Of a stretch of 35,687 nucleotides of DNA, positions 1 to 11,690 are shown piece by piece. Positions within the stretch are counted from its first letter, which is position 1. Each line of letters starts with the position of its first letter. The notes under the pieces were generated by a model, which did no database searches, had not been told where the DNA came from, and was given only the letters and a program-made list of their open reading frames with translations. The position numbers were made by a program, and so were the translations under genes. The stretch is from Bigelowiella natans CCMP2755. Taxonomy: Eukaryota; Cercozoa; Chlorarachniophyceae. The stretch covers positions 1-35,687 of the forward strand of contig ADNK01000417.1 in the NCBI GenBank assembly GCA_000320545.1, read 5' to 3'.

Positions 1-173
1 TCCTTTGTTCTGCCATCATCATCTTTCATCATCATCAACAACAACAAAAACGGCATTCTATTCCCCTCTCACAGGTGGTGGTGAAGATCTGTGATAAGTA
101 CACCTCGCCGTTATCACCCTACTTGATGGCCATGGCCACTTCCGCTAACATTGGCAGCGCAGCAACGCCTCTC

Positions 174-252
<79 letters not shown>

Positions 253-1221
253 AAAAGAGTAATATATCACAAGAAAGGCAGCCTTTCAGCTCTAAGTTTG
301 GCGAGTGGCAACCATTTTGTTCAATTGTTATCTAAAACCTTCTGGTTATTCCGTCTCCATGCTGCTGTAGTATTGCTCACCTTCTGCACCTGCTGCTGCT
401 GCTGCTGCTGCTGCTGTCTTTCAATTCGCTCTCACAATTCTTCGCCATTCCACCATCAGGCAATCCTAAGAACATGGTGGTACATGCAAAGGCAAACATA
501 TCGTTCATTCGATTCGTGAGCAAGATGGGCCCCCCTGCTCTCGTCGGCCTAGTGGTAGGAAGCACGTGCCACAATGCAGCAGAATTGTCTTTTAAGGGAG
601 GGGAGGGGGAGGTTTCGAGGATGGAACATCCCTGTATTATCAGAGAAATAATGAATGTATGTGCATATGACCAACAGCTTCTCTTACCTATCGATCTTAT
701 GGCGATCCAGCTAATCGATTTGCGGCGTATATCCCCCCCCCCCCCCCTCCCCCTCTCAGGTCAATACAGTGCTGATCACGCTGTACTATAGATCGGAGCT
801 CTCCACGGCCACATTTGCGAAGTCTGAGAGCTCTTTCGCGGTAGTTTGTAGTTGTACTCTTGTGCTCTTGCGCAGTTGATTCTGAACTGTAATGCCCGGT
901 GAATAAAATGGTGTGCAGTGGCCTCCATCCTCGATTGATGATTTCTTCTTCCTCCTCCTCCTCTTCCTCTTCCCCACACAGGACACCGATTCCGATGATG
1001 ATGCTGATGATGAAATCGGCACGCGGATTAACAAGGACTTTAGAATGCTGCAAACGATCAAGTCGATGCGGCGCCTTAACAGTTACGATGTAGATGAGCG
1101 CACGGCCCTCAGTAGCAAAGGAAGTGCCACAAAGAATCAATCGTATCCTTGGATGCAGCAGATTATAGATCTCCAGTAACATTCACATCACATCAAAAAT
1201 ATTAAGACGCATAAAACACAA

Positions 1222-1284
<63 letters not shown>

Positions 1285-1550
1285 ATACATGATATAAATA
1301 TTATGTATGTGTTGGAGTGTGTGTGTGTGTGTGTGTGTGTGTATCGATGTATATTCTGGCTTTACAACTTGACAGCAAGCACGTCTAATTATGGCATACG
1401 CTGCTCATTTATGCACGCACCCTGAGGCTGCAAGAGGACCACTGCCCTCTCCTAAAATCCTACTACGATGACGACTATTACTACTACTACTACTACTAAT
1501 CGATATTTTGTATTGTGGAATCACGATGATCTTGAATCAAAACACCATTA

Positions 1551-1587
<37 letters not shown>

Positions 1588-1651
1588 GTACAAGACATTT
1601 GAGGAGATGGTGGAAAAGGACCCAGATGCAAAGTACATTTACGATAAGGTT

Positions 1652-1686
<35 letters not shown>

Positions 1687-1810
1687 AATCAGGACGACGA
1701 CTTATTCGTCAATATAATCAGCACATAACAAACAAGCATAACCCATGCACACAGCAATATAACCACCAGCCTGGTAGCAAGTAGCAATGACAGTGATTTT
1801 CACAACTCAC

Positions 1811-1845
<35 letters not shown>

Positions 1846-2302
1846 GTGATGACAACCAAAAACAAGGTGCGGGGCCCTGCAGACAGCGTCTCGAAAAACG
1901 TCGTTGATCCTGGAAAGGAGATGGATCTAGCAAAGATATTTCGGTACCCCGTCCAAATGAGCGATCTCGACGACGCATTCCCCAGTGATGATGGTAAGGA
2001 TGGCGGTGGTGGTGATGACAGCAAGAAGAACAGTAGGAAGGACGGGGCTCTAGAAATGACATCAACAGGGGGGGGGGGCGATGCTACGAGGAGCGACGGG
2101 CCGACTTCCATGCCAAAGAAGAAATGTACGAATTTATGAGATATAATGAGAGAGAGAGAGAGAGACCTTCGTTCACCAGTCGTGCTGATGAAGTAGAAGA
2201 ACAAGAACAAGAACAACAAGAAGAAGAAGAATGAGAAACGGGAGGAGGAGGAGGAGGAGGAGGAGGAGGAGGAGGAAGAGGATACTTCTCGTCCAGATAA
2301 AA

Positions 2303-2349
<47 letters not shown>

Positions 2350-3164
2350 GATGGCTTTGAAAATCTCCCATCATCATCCTTATCATCATCCTTATCATCA
2401 TCCTTATCATCATCCTTATCATCATCCTTATCATCATCATCATCATATCATCATCATCATCATCATCATTATTGCTCATTTCACACATAAAGCGGCTACT
2501 GCCCGTAACCTGGAGAACGTTGGGATCGGAGTGGTGCTGCTGTTTATGTATGTGGCGTTCTTGGCGAATTTCCCCATGGGGTGGACTACCATGACAGCAG
2601 CTATCATCCTTATCGTCCTTGAGAGATCTGCACAGGGGGTCTACGACATTGATTGGCAGGTCATTAAGATAATAATGATGATGAGGAGGAGGAAGAGGAG
2701 GAGGAGGATGATGACTTCTGTCACTTTCCCCCTCACCTGTAGCTAGCTGTCGGCGCCTTTGTTAGCATTATTAACGGTTGTGTTGTTGTGTGGTTTTATG
2801 CTGCACAGATTCTCATCTACATCATTGGCATGTTCGTCGTTATAACGGGAATTAACAAATCCCCACTCACGAATGTCTCTTGGAACCTTATCCAACCGCT
2901 GGTATGCTAGCAAGATGTCATTACGACTCGGTTTTCTCCGACCGATAATGATGTTCTCTACGATTACGATTCAGCTAAATAGACATCGTGCTGCGTACAA
3001 TGGCGTCAGCGTGTACACACACACACACACACACACGCACACTCACTCACTCACACTCACACACGCATGTAGTAAATGTATAATACACTGAAACGCAAGA
3101 AATAATCGGGCTGCTAGTCTTCTGCACGTAATATTTCAAACAGGGGTGGCTTTACAAAGGGCTG

Positions 3165-3207
<43 letters not shown>

Positions 3208-3703
3208 TGTTATTGTTGTTGTTGTTGTTTGTCAGGTTTTGTCGGCAAATCCCTTGTTCTCTGTGGGCGGATTCTGCCTTCTCGTGATTGTGTTGTCGTT
3301 TGTATTTACAAGCATTCCAACCGTCCTCCTTGTTAGCCCACATCTTGAGGATCTCACGGGACCAATGCGTCCATACAGGTAGTACTACAAGTAGTCATAG
3401 TAGAAGTATGCTGCTACTATGTTAGACCGTCGCTTATCCCAATCATCATCATCACCATCGTTGTCATCGTCGTCATCATTATTATCACCACCATTCAATG
3501 CTCAGCAGATTCGTTGGCTTGCTAATCAAAGTGTGTTGTATCATCCTCCCACCACCACCATCATCACCATCATCATCATCACCATCATAATCATCATCAT
3601 CATCATCTTAGTTGGTTTCTCCTGGCCTTGAGTGTCACCTTGTGCGGTAATCTCACCATCTTCGGTAGCGTTGCAGGTCGTAGCACGAACAACACACACA
3701 CAC

Positions 3704-3742
<39 letters not shown>

Positions 3743-3968
3743 TACAAATGAGTATTGAAGAAAGTGAGTATGGGTCTCATTATGTAGTTAGTGCTCTCCC
3801 TCATCATCCTCATTATCATCGTCATCATCATCGTAAACAGGGGTTATCGCCAGTCAAAAGGCCGAAGCTGCTGGAGAATCCATGGGCTTTATGCAGTGGT
3901 TCAAATTTGCCTTTCCCTCCACGCTGTTGATCCTTGCGCTCGGAGCGACTGTTTTGGTCATGATCTGA
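1..3968 (+). CDS. Lsi2-like anion/silicon permease (ArsB/NhaD superfamily), 5' truncated
   Basis: A multi-pass efflux permease of the ArsB/NhaD/SLC13 superfamily, closest in layout to plant Lsi2 (silicic acid or arsenite efflux). Exons read: 75-174, 460-554, 760-840, 982-1175, 1588-1648, 1867-2125, 2493-2659, 2809-2901, 3236-3378, 3506 or 3509-3532, 3612-3676, 3841-3968; phases agree at each join. Family signatures are ATSANIGSAATPLGNPKN across the first splice, NTVLITLYY, MGWTTMTAAIILIVLE, ILIYIIGMFVVITGINKSP, SIPTVLLVSP, LCGNLTIFGSVAG and a last helix FPSTLLILALGATVL before TGA. Between the two membrane halves is a long acidic, glycine-rich loop (exons 982-2125), as in Lsi2. The N-terminal half lies left of the window. 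The 1649-1866 intron may hold a tiny exon at 1693-1707 (DDDLF). Family call is firm; silicon as substrate is inference. Confidence 0.88.
175..247. repeat. (GT)n followed by (AT)n microsatellite in intron
   Basis: An uninterrupted GT run of about 39 bases passes directly into an AT run of about 34 bases. The first GT of the run is also the splice donor of the permease exon ending at 174, so the repeat begins exactly at the exon edge. Confidence 0.95.
391..417. repeat. (CTG)n trinucleotide repeat
   Basis: About nine CTG units lie inside the permease intron 175-459. They are not part of the predicted protein. Confidence 0.9.
1220..1341. repeat. (AC)n-(AT)n and (GT)n microsatellites in intron
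   Basis: An AC run (1220-1248) joins an AT run (1248-1279), and a GT run follows at 1317-1341. All lie within the 1176-1587 intron of the permease gene. The AC and GT runs on one strand flank the AT run and could pair as a long imperfect hairpin. Confidence 0.93.
1554..1686. repeat. (CT)n acceptor tract and (GTT)n donor tract flanking an exon
   Basis: A CT run (1554-1586) ends in CAG and serves as the polypyrimidine tract and acceptor of permease exon 1588-1648. The next intron opens with GTTATT and then runs into (GTT)n to 1686. A 61-base exon is thus bracketed by two microsatellites that supply its splice signals. Confidence 0.9.
1811..1845. repeat. (GAT)n trinucleotide repeat
   Basis: About eleven GAT units sit just upstream of the permease exon that I start at 1867. 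They could encode poly-Asp or poly-Met depending on frame. I treat them as intronic because neither reading joins cleanly with both neighbouring exons. Confidence 0.85.
2149..2347. repeat. (AG)n, (GGA)n and (AT)n microsatellites in one intron
   Basis: AG (2149-2163), GGA (about 2240-2275) and AT (about 2309-2347) runs follow one another in the 2126-2492 permease intron. Confidence 0.92.
2370..2470. repeat. 12-bp minisatellite (TTATCATCATCC)n grading into (CAT)n
   Basis: A 12-base unit, TTATCATCATCC, is repeated about five times head to tail and then degrades into plain CAT triplets. It fills the 3' part of the intron before permease exon 2493-2659. The higher-order unit suggests duplication of a compound block, not simple triplet slippage. 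Confidence 0.9.
3017..3738. repeat. (AC)n, (CATCGT)n, (CAT)n and (AC)n tracts in permease introns
   Basis: AC-rich DNA at 3017-3063, a hexamer CATCGT array at about 3164-3210 passing into GTT units, CAT/ACC triplets at 3440-3606 and AC at 3691-3738. Each lies inside a predicted intron of the permease gene; exons 3236-3378, 3506-3532 and 3612-3676 sit between them and are repeat-free. Confidence 0.88.
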
Positions 3969-4300
3969 TGGATGGTGGCAACAAGAACAACAACATCGGT
4001 GCATGCATGCATGACGGTCACAACCGTGCAGCGTTGACTTGAGCAAGTGGTGGGATATAGTGTGCGGTCGGGGAAAGAAGGGGGGGGGGGCGCACAATTT
4101 ATGTTCCGCTGCGTACAAATGACGTGTCCGTTCGTTTGTTTGTAGGATGTGTGCTACGTGTATCGTGCACATGATGATTCATCCGAGTTCAGCAAACATT
4201 AATTACACATAGATTTTGTGCTACTAATCGTTTGTATTCTCATGACGCTGTTTGTTGTATTGTGTATTGCATACATTTTCTATATCTGACTCTGTCTACA

Positions 4301-4338
<38 letters not shown>

Positions 4339-4982
4339 CATATATAAATTTACGACCGTGATCCGTAACAACGCAAGTTCTGCGTCTAGAATAGCTAGAT
4401 AGTGGAGGCGGTGCGCCAAGCATGCATCAATGAACGTGCATATGCATTATTATGCATGCTAAATAATTAATAGCATGATCGAGTTGTAAAGACAAAACAC
4501 ATACACGGACATGCTATGGCTAGCTGCTAGATCGCACGCAGCTAGGCTATACGTACACATTACGCAATGTCGTGGTATGCATAGTTAGTGCTTCGCAGCA
4601 AGAAGGCACGGCCTATGTCTTTGCTAATACAATTGCACAGCTACGCGTGCTAGCGTGAGGATGACCATTGAGCAAATTTAATTTAATTCATTATACATCC
4701 GTCTCGATCGTGTGAGTTGCGTCTGGCAACCATGCATGCATGCGCCATGTACGATGGCTAAGTGTGACGACAGCTCTAGAGCTAGGCAGTGCTAGAGTGC
4801 TGCACCGCGATGGGACACTCATGCAGATATGCAATCTATAGCGCGTTTAACCCTAACCCTAATCTTAATCTATAGCGTGCTAGTAATTATACGCTCCGTG
4901 ACCTCTCAGCAGCGAGCGAGCGATCCACAGTAGCTCGTCTGATGTCTGCCTGTGAGTGTGTGTGTTTTTACATATTCGTTGG

Positions 4983-5013
<31 letters not shown>

Positions 5014-5084
5014 AGTCGTACACCATGCCAAAGTCAGGTTTGAACGAACAACATGCCGCTGAATGCAGCCCAACAGACGACGAC
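3969..5084. other. Tail-to-tail intergenic gap with palindromic words and one dispersed repeat
   Basis: No coding signal is seen between the permease stop and the ankyrin-gene stop. The gap holds an AT run (about 4309-4335), many GCATGC, CTAG and TAGCTA palindromes (4380-4830), one copy of the dispersed repeat (4629-4710), a short CCCTAA-type telomere-like motif (4849-4862, just over two units) and a (GTC)n run (4984-5013). Open frames here are short and driven by the repeats. Confidence 0.7.
4629..4710 (+). repeat. Dispersed repeat, copy A
   Basis: Shares GCACAGCTAC, AGGATGACCATTGA, AAATTTAATTTA and ACATCCGTCTC with copies at 22.5 and 22.7 kb in the same order. It appears to be a shorter or diverged member. 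Confidence 0.8.
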
Positions 5085-5870
5085 TCAATTTTGTTTCGCT
5101 TCATTCTGTGGATCGTTTGGCGAGTCTCCGCTGTCATCGATACGAAGTTTGGCAAAATTCATTTCCGAATCTCCCATGAGCCCCGTAGCTGCAATTGGGG
5201 GCAGGCCCCGGGGGCTATTGAGGTAGTCTTCGTACTCACGATCAAAACTCGAATCAACATCATCGCTTCCCACTGATGCCACTCCGGATTGGCTTAGATC
5301 CCCTCCTTCGTCACTCGAAACGGTTGTTGCTGTTGTTCTCGATGTCCATCCATCCCCCCCCCCCCCTTCCTCCTCCCCAAGATAGGAGCTCTTCAAATCT
5401 CGTTGAGAGCTCGTATTCTGTTCTCTAACGACGTGGTTTTCGTCGTTTCCAGTCGAAGGATAATGGTATCCTTTGGCTGCTGCTCGCGCCGTATCTTCAG
5501 CATCATCGGTAAAAGGTGATTCACTGCTTTGGTCAGCGAATGGAGCGGGGGAAAAGCCTTTGTTGACCGAATTATCAACAGCGCTGTCGTTGCTGATGTG
5601 ATTCCCTTTATTTCCACCATTACCACCATCTAACCACGGCAAAGGCCCAGAGGGTGCGAGAGGTTCAGGACGATGCTGTTCCGCCTCCACCGCTTGCATG
5701 AATGCCTTTGCTGCGGTATTAGTTAATTAATTCATTCGTTCCACACGTTAGTTTCAAATCAAAGAGTGGGACTGTGGGATGTATCTTGGCGTGATGTGTA
5801 GCTAGAACGCTACGGGATATAGAATGCATCACGAGCCCGGTGTGCAGAAGAAGAAATTCGCAAGAGGCTA

Positions 5871-5909
<39 letters not shown>

Positions 5910-8075
5910 CTATGCGCGAATGTGTGCTTGTGTCGTCGAGGATTCCGTGCCTTTCGCTCTGGTGAATATGTCTGGAAATACATGATCGAACGTTAAATTG
6001 TATCTCTTGAAGAGTATATCCGACGCGGAAAGGCCCTGAGTACATTCATCCATCATCATCATTATCATCATTATCATCATCATCAACATGACTGTGCATT
6101 CGTGGAGTGTGAGTGGATGAATGCGATGAGATTGATGATTATGGTGATAATGACGATGATGGGTAGATCGCTGACCGTGTCTGAGGCAGTTACAGATAGA
6201 TTTCCGCTGTTTTAAGTTGTTGAAAACAAGCAACAACACTCAAAAATTACGTACCATCAATTATGTTGTCACGCTAGTAGAGCAACAACATCACGATGTC
6301 CCGACGTCTTATTACCCATAATTCACCAGAAGATCAAGAGCTTTTCTCTTCAGAAGTCTTGCAGCGATGTATACTGGCGTTCCGTGTGATTGACACTTGA
6401 TGAGGATGAGGATGACGAACAACAACAAAAACAACAACGACAACAACAAAACCGACTAGAGTATTTAAACTGTACTTGTCATAATTTCACAATACCCTGT
6501 TGAAACTGTACTTATCATACTTTGATAATACCCTTTCAAAGGTTTTTGGAGTTACTAAGGATGATGATATTGGTGAAACATGCAAATAAAGTCATTGTTT
6601 CCATTCTCACACTCATATTACTCATACACTAAAACACACGCGCATACACGTACACACACGTGCGCTCTCACGCAAACTCAGCCACTGAAATATATTGTGA
6701 TGATCGTAATTATGAACACGAAGCCCCCACTTACCACTCGATTCGGATCTGCGCCATAGTGCAGGAGATATGCCATGCATTTAAGATGGCCTTCGATTCA
6801 CAACATAGTACGGCAAAGCGATATGATGAGAAATGAAGAGATACATGTCGTATTTCATGTAGTAGGACCAGCTTGAGTCGCAAGGTAGAGGGGCGTGAAA
6901 CCACGATCATTCTCCTGCTCTATAGCTGATGATGATATGCGAATGAGAATAAGCACAATTAAATTTGGTCGTCGAGTAAATGGCGTACTTGCGTTGTGCT
7001 CGAGAAGAAACTCAGCAGCCTTGTGATGGCCCTTCTGGCAGGCAAGAGAGAGTGGAGTGTATCTGCCTTTCCTCAAAGGACGGTTCACTATATCTTTGAA
7101 AGCATTTGTGTATCTGGAGAAGAGTTCCAAGGCATCCAACTGCGACATGTTATACACGGTTGAATTGATGTTACCTCACACAAGGGTGTACACGTAGTTG
7201 TGGTGACAAAATTCACATACGTCGCCAAGGTTGCAGGCAAGATGAAAAGCAGGCCACCCTGCGGACAAAAACCATAATATAATGATCGTCATCCTCATTA
7301 TCATAGTAGAAGAAAACGAAGAAAGAGGAGGAGGAGGAGGAGGAGGAGGAGGGAGGCAATTTGGTTGGATTCTTTGGCCAAAGGTGTTTCAAGGTATTAG
7401 TACAGATTCTACAATTGTACCGGATCTACCCTCTTCCAGGGGGTCAGCTCCACGCTGTAGCTTGCACGATATTTCCTTGATGTTTCCAGATTCCACAGCT
7501 TCTGCTAATCCTGCGGGCACATCCTCGTCTGCATCACCTGAACGAAATAAGGGATTATACGACTACTCTCGTGATGAGAAGACATCGTTACACTGCTATG
7601 ATATATCTCCCCGTAATTTTAGTGTGGAAGTAGCATTATTACTGTCGAGTTGTCCCCATTTCTCATGATAGTCCTCCACAGGAGTCATCATCCTTCCTTG
7701 CGAGACGGAAGGTGAAGTATCCGTGCCCTTTCTTGACAATAAATCATCATCTTGAAAGCAGCTCCCATTTGACCTCCCACTTCCTCCTCCACGCAGACAA
7801 CAACACTCCTTGCTGATTTTTTGTCTTAGGAGTAGTGGTATCGTGTCGTTGTTCCTTGCATGATGATACGTCTCTCTTCCCATCCGGCGCCGTTCGGCCC
7901 CTTCCCTAGCTTCATGGATGGATATTCCACATCCGTTTCGTCTTTGTGTCGATTGCGTAACAAGGAATCTTCTTCTTCGTTGTGGAGGTAAGGGACCGAG
8001 CAGCATGCAAACTGCCATGGAGGTGAGTGCGGCAACAACCAACCGCTGAGGTGGCAGCCTCGAAGCGACTCCCAT
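5085..8075 (-). CDS. Ankyrin-repeat protein with N-terminal hydrophobic segment and long polar tail
   Basis: Ten exons on the minus strand: 8075-7643, 7537-7430, 7258-7221, 7139-6989, 6919-6869, 6790-6735, 6395-6316, 6206-6176, 6035-5982, 5705-5085. All phases agree and give about 540 residues. Residues about 155-330 are tandem ankyrin repeats: GWPAFHLACNLGD, YTPLSLACQKGHHKAAEFLL, FTPLYLATQAGHLKCMAYLL, GADPNRV, GTPVYIAARLLKRKALDLL and GLSASDIL. The first 144 residues carry a hydrophobic stretch (LVVAALTSMAVCMLLG, 12-27) followed by arginines, possibly a signal anchor or targeting leader. The last 207 residues are acidic, Ser/Gly-rich and look disordered. Ankyrin repeats mediate protein binding; no catalytic domain is visible, so partner and role are unknown. 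The start (ATG at 8075) is the least certain part. It is head-to-head with the NUP93 gene, 373 bases apart. Confidence 0.85.
5875..5908. repeat. (GT)n microsatellite in ankyrin-gene intron
   Basis: A GT run of about 34 bases ((AC)n on the coding strand) lies in the intron between the last two exons of the ankyrin gene. Confidence 0.93.
7326..7352. repeat. (GGA)n repeat in ankyrin-gene intron
   Basis: About nine GGA units ((TCC)n on the coding strand) lie in intron 7259-7429 of the ankyrin gene, on the acceptor side, where they add to the pyrimidine tract. Confidence 0.9.
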
Positions 8076-8448
8076 TCCTTAGAACATAAACTACAACAGC
8101 ATCGGCCCAAAATCCCACACCCCCTCTCCCGGATCAGGCCGCCCTTCACTACGTTCTATGGGGTTGTCTAGCGACGTTGCGTCTTGTCTTTCGGCATCGG
8201 ATGGGGAGGAGGATCAAGGGGTTGTGCTCGCTGATCAACCTGGATCATCTCCGGAGAGTCTCGAATACAATCCTACCGTTTGTTGGCGCAGGATGTAATT
8301 CGCATGCTGTTTTGAACCTACGACAACATTTCGTCGCCAAAACTCCTGCGATCAAACGGAAAGGATCGCCCCCGCTCCCCGCGCATTAACGCTGCAGTGT
8401 TTCAGAGTCTTCAATAGGAATAGAGGCTGAGCAGATCAAAGCACCACC
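8076..8448. promoter_or_regulatory. Head-to-head spacer between ankyrin and NUP93 genes
   Basis: A 373-base gap between two divergent ATGs, likely holding both 5' UTRs and promoters. It has no microsatellite or dispersed repeat. I see no recognisable TATA or other core element. A 46-codon frame at 8158-8298 (+) is too short to support as a gene. Confidence 0.5.
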
Positions 8449-11047
8449 ATGACAACCAAAAGATACCCAGGTTTGCAGTCCTTACTTGCTGAGTCCCTGA
8501 AGATCAATGAACATCTGCAAAGCCCTTCCACTGTCACTCGAAACCTGTCGCAGCTTCAGTACCAATCAAGGCGGTACCGACCAGCGAGCAAAGGAGTTGA
8601 CCCTTCCACACAATCCCGGGCTCAAATGTTTTACGGAGACCGATTTGATGTAAGGGAGTATGCAAAGTTAAAGAGGAAAATGGAAGAGATGCCGATCAAC
8701 AACACTCAGGAGGCCATAACGGATTTGGACGTCGAAAAAGCCCTTAAATATGAGCATGCAAAGAACACTCACAATGCGATTGAGGAGTCGATAAAAATGA
8801 CAGCCCATATTTTCCGGGTCCGACACCGGAAAAGACTTGAGGACGACTGGACAAAAGCCAAGAAGCACATCCTCGAAGAACGCGACCACCCAATGGCAAA
8901 CGCGCCCAAGCTGCAGCTACAAGGACAGCCAATGGAGAGTGAGACTCCGGCAATAGAGCACTACGCAACTGGATTTAACCTCGGTGACAACAAAATGAAT
9001 TATTATGCGGAAGTCGTGAGGAAAATTAGTGATACAAACCGCGCTGGCATGATTGAGCAATTCAAGCTTGCATGTGAAAAGGCTGAGAGGTCTTCATGGA
9101 AGGCCTCACAGAATAGGAATCCTGCAGATTCAGAGATCCAGGAGTGTTGGAATCTGATCCGAACCTTAGTGTCGTGTAGAGATGGTTCCCAACCCAAATC
9201 TTGGAACAATTATCAATCCGACACAAAGCTTCAATATAAGTTGATGGCAACCAGCACAAAGATGGCGGAGCACCAGTATTGCAAATTCGTGGAAAACGAA
9301 ATACGACGCAAACAAGCCCGGGTCGGCTCCGATCCTTCTAATGAGAATAAAATCAAGGCATTTCTGAACATACTCAGGAATGGGAGGGGGAGATTATCCG
9401 AGAAAGTCCGAGATTTATATTCAAAATCTGCAACGGAGTGGGCATTGATCTACTATTGCTATCGGTGCGGATTCCTCGAAGAGGCCAGCATGATTGCCAA
9501 CGAAAGCCTTCGGCCAAGGGAAAATTATGAAAAGTTTGTTGAAGCCATCAATAATGAGCTGAAAACTCCGGAGTCACCGCTCCAAGGATCGTTAGACACG
9601 GAGTACACGCAACACGGGAACCCCAACGAAGACCCCTTTTGCGAAGCTATGTACTGCTTGCTGCAAGCGCAGAGGAGTCCCGCGAATAGTCTGATGAAAC
9701 AAGCAGGTGTCATTGAGGGGCCCACCGATAGGATTTGGTTCAGATTGAAGTGCATCCAGAGAAGGGCAATCAATTTGTCGCAGCAAAAAGAAGGCCTGGC
9801 TGAGCTCGAAAAAATGAAAGAAGAGATTTTCAAGAAGGGGGCAAAGTTCTACACGAATAGCGGAGCGTATCCTTTCATTTACTTCAAAGTCCTCCTCCTC
9901 AGTCTTCAATTTGAACGGGCTGTCAATTACCTGGTTAGGAGAAAGTACTTTAGAGACGGGATCCACTACGCAATAGCTTTAGCTCATCACGGATTGCTTC
10001 GATACGGCAAGACAAGGGGCTACTTTAGTTATGTTCCTGGAACCTCAATTGTCGATCTAGTACGCTATGTTTCCGAATATGTGAAAAGGTTTGCTGGAAA
10101 TCCAAAAGATGCAGCTCTGGCAAAGTTCTTTTACTTCAAGGTCCTTCATTTGAGGGACCGTCGGCCAGAAGAAGATAGCAAGGATGAAGTCACGGCTTCG
10201 CAGAAGGAGATCATAAAACTACTGCTCGATAAATCTGCATCACAATACATATTCCCATTGAAAGACCCTAGACGCCTTCTCGACGACTCCCTTGGAGGTG
10301 TACAAACGAATAAAATCCTTGCAAAAGCGATGGATCAAGCTGCACGGCGGGCAGACGACAAGATTCTGGTGCTTCGACTTGGTTTTCATGCGGGGAGAGA
10401 AATGTATGCTAAAACACTGAAAACGGCTGAGGAGTACCTTTTCGAAATTGTCCCAGCAAAACCAACAAGTCAGGAGCAACAACGCTTCAAAGAGGAGCTC
10501 CTTCATCAGGCTTTTATCATATATGACGAAAGAAGGTGACTTTTGTTTTTGCTGTTTTCTTCGTGGTCATCATCAGTTAGTGATATGCTGATTTGATTGT
10601 AATATCTGCAGCGACGGGAACAGGAAGGAGAAAGAAAATATCAATCGTTTGATAGAGCTGGCGAAGAAATTCTTTGACAAATATCATTCTGGGCAATACC
10701 AAAGTATTCACCAGTATGATATAAAATATCTTCCGTACCTGAAGATCTTGCAACGAAGAGAATTTCAAGAAATGGTCAGTGAGTAACTTATTTGAGTAGT
10801 AATCCCCCCAAGTTCTTATCAACCCTGTTTATGGAAATTTAAAAAACAGGTTCGAAATTTCCACGATCATCTGGATCCGGGAATGAGGAGGGTGTATGAA
10901 AAAATGGCGGTTGCAATTATGCACATATATCGTAGTCGGCGTGATGCGCATTCCCGTCGATTAGAGGAGAATTTAATAGAATTTGTACAAAGAGTCGCTC
11001 CAGGTTCCGATTGTCTGAGAACGTTGCAAGACATCCAGGCAGCATAA
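8449..11047 (+). CDS. NUP93: Nuclear pore scaffold protein NUP93/NIC96
   Basis: An inner-ring nucleoporin that links the NUP205/188 and NUP62 subcomplexes in the nuclear pore. Three exons: 8449-10535, 10612-10774 and 10850-11047, with matched phases, give about 815 residues, the length normal for NUP93 (about 820) and NIC96. The N-terminal coiled-coil region carries LLAESLKINEHLQ and the family-typical RNLSQLQ. The alpha-solenoid follows, with RLEDDWTKAKKHILEERD, WALIYYCYRCGFLEEASMI, DPFCEAMYCLLQ, YPFIYFKVLLLSLQFERAV and DGIHYAIALAHHGLL. The C-terminus resembles the helical end of the family (INRLIELAKKFFDKYHSG). The start is the first ATG of a long frame after an in-frame stop, in the good context CACCATGAC. 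A 2.1-kb exon without a single microsatellite contrasts with the fragmented genes around it. Family identity is secure. Confidence 0.95.
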
Positions 11048-11488
11048 ACGGCGAAAGTGTACGGCGAAGGTGGCGAGACACGAATCATTTGACACGTTTT
11101 CCAGCTGCTCTGGTTAGATCCTTTACCGGGACATGAGAAGACTATTATCTAGAATCTGCGGTGGTAGTACGTCAATTCGTGACCGCTTATTGGCACTGGG
11201 TCAATTTCACTCGATTCTGATGAGCAAAGCGGAAGTTCATTGTTGTGTGAGATATATTCTCACCCCATTCATGTCTATTAACATGAGCCTTGAAATGTGT
11301 AAGCATCGCTATGCATGCGCTGTGCCGTATGGTCATTCTATTTCGAGTGATTTGCGCAACTATTTTATGCACAAATTCAGCCTTTGCGTTATGTGCTTTA
11401 TACTGCGTGGCACTCGATCTGCTCCACGTATAGCATAGCGCCACTAGCGTATCTAGATATTGCAAGCTTAGTTTCGGTGAGGACGGCA

Positions 11489-11595
11489 TCATTTATGAGA
11501 AGGATGTCATGTATTAATTAAATTTGTTCAATTGTTATATCCCAGTTATACAGTGGCTGTCTAGCTGTGCAAAGCGGAGGCTACAGCAGCGTTTT
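11489..11595 (-). repeat. Dispersed repeat, copy B
   Basis: Reverse-complement match to the 22.5-kb copies: TTATGAGA-AGGATGT, ATTAAATTTGTTCAATTG, CTAGCTGTGCAAAG and GGCTACAGCAGCG in the expected order. It is diverged in the middle. Confidence 0.75.
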
Positions 11596-11599
11596 ATAA

Positions 11600-11690
11600 A
11601 GCGTACACATCAGTTATCCGAGACGGGTGTGATGTATAAATTAAATATCTTCTCAATAATGGTCACCCTAAGCAATGTAGCTATGCGGCA
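11600..11690 (-). repeat. Dispersed repeat, copy C
   Basis: Reverse-complement copy: GAGACGGGTGTGATGTATAA, ATTAAATAT, CAATAATGGTCACCCTAA and ATGTAGCTATGC. It adjoins copies B and D, giving a local tandem of three. Confidence 0.75.

Noticed and set aside
1813-1866. Poly-Met or poly-Asp coding stretch from (GAT)n in the permease gene
   Set aside because: Neither frame joins in phase on both sides; removing it as intron gives a clean join at 1867.
2231-2490. Arg/Gly- and His/Ile-rich polypeptides from triplet repeats
   Set aside because: Simple repeats stay open in several frames; these lie inside the intron defined by the flanking permease exons.
4849-4862. CCCTAACCCTAA telomere-like motif
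   Set aside because: Only just over two units; too short to claim a telomere or a fusion site in AT-rich intergenic DNA.
8158-8298. 46-codon plus-strand frame ahead of NUP93
   Set aside because: Short, no recognisable features, and located in a divergent promoter gap. It could be an upstream ORF but nothing supports it.
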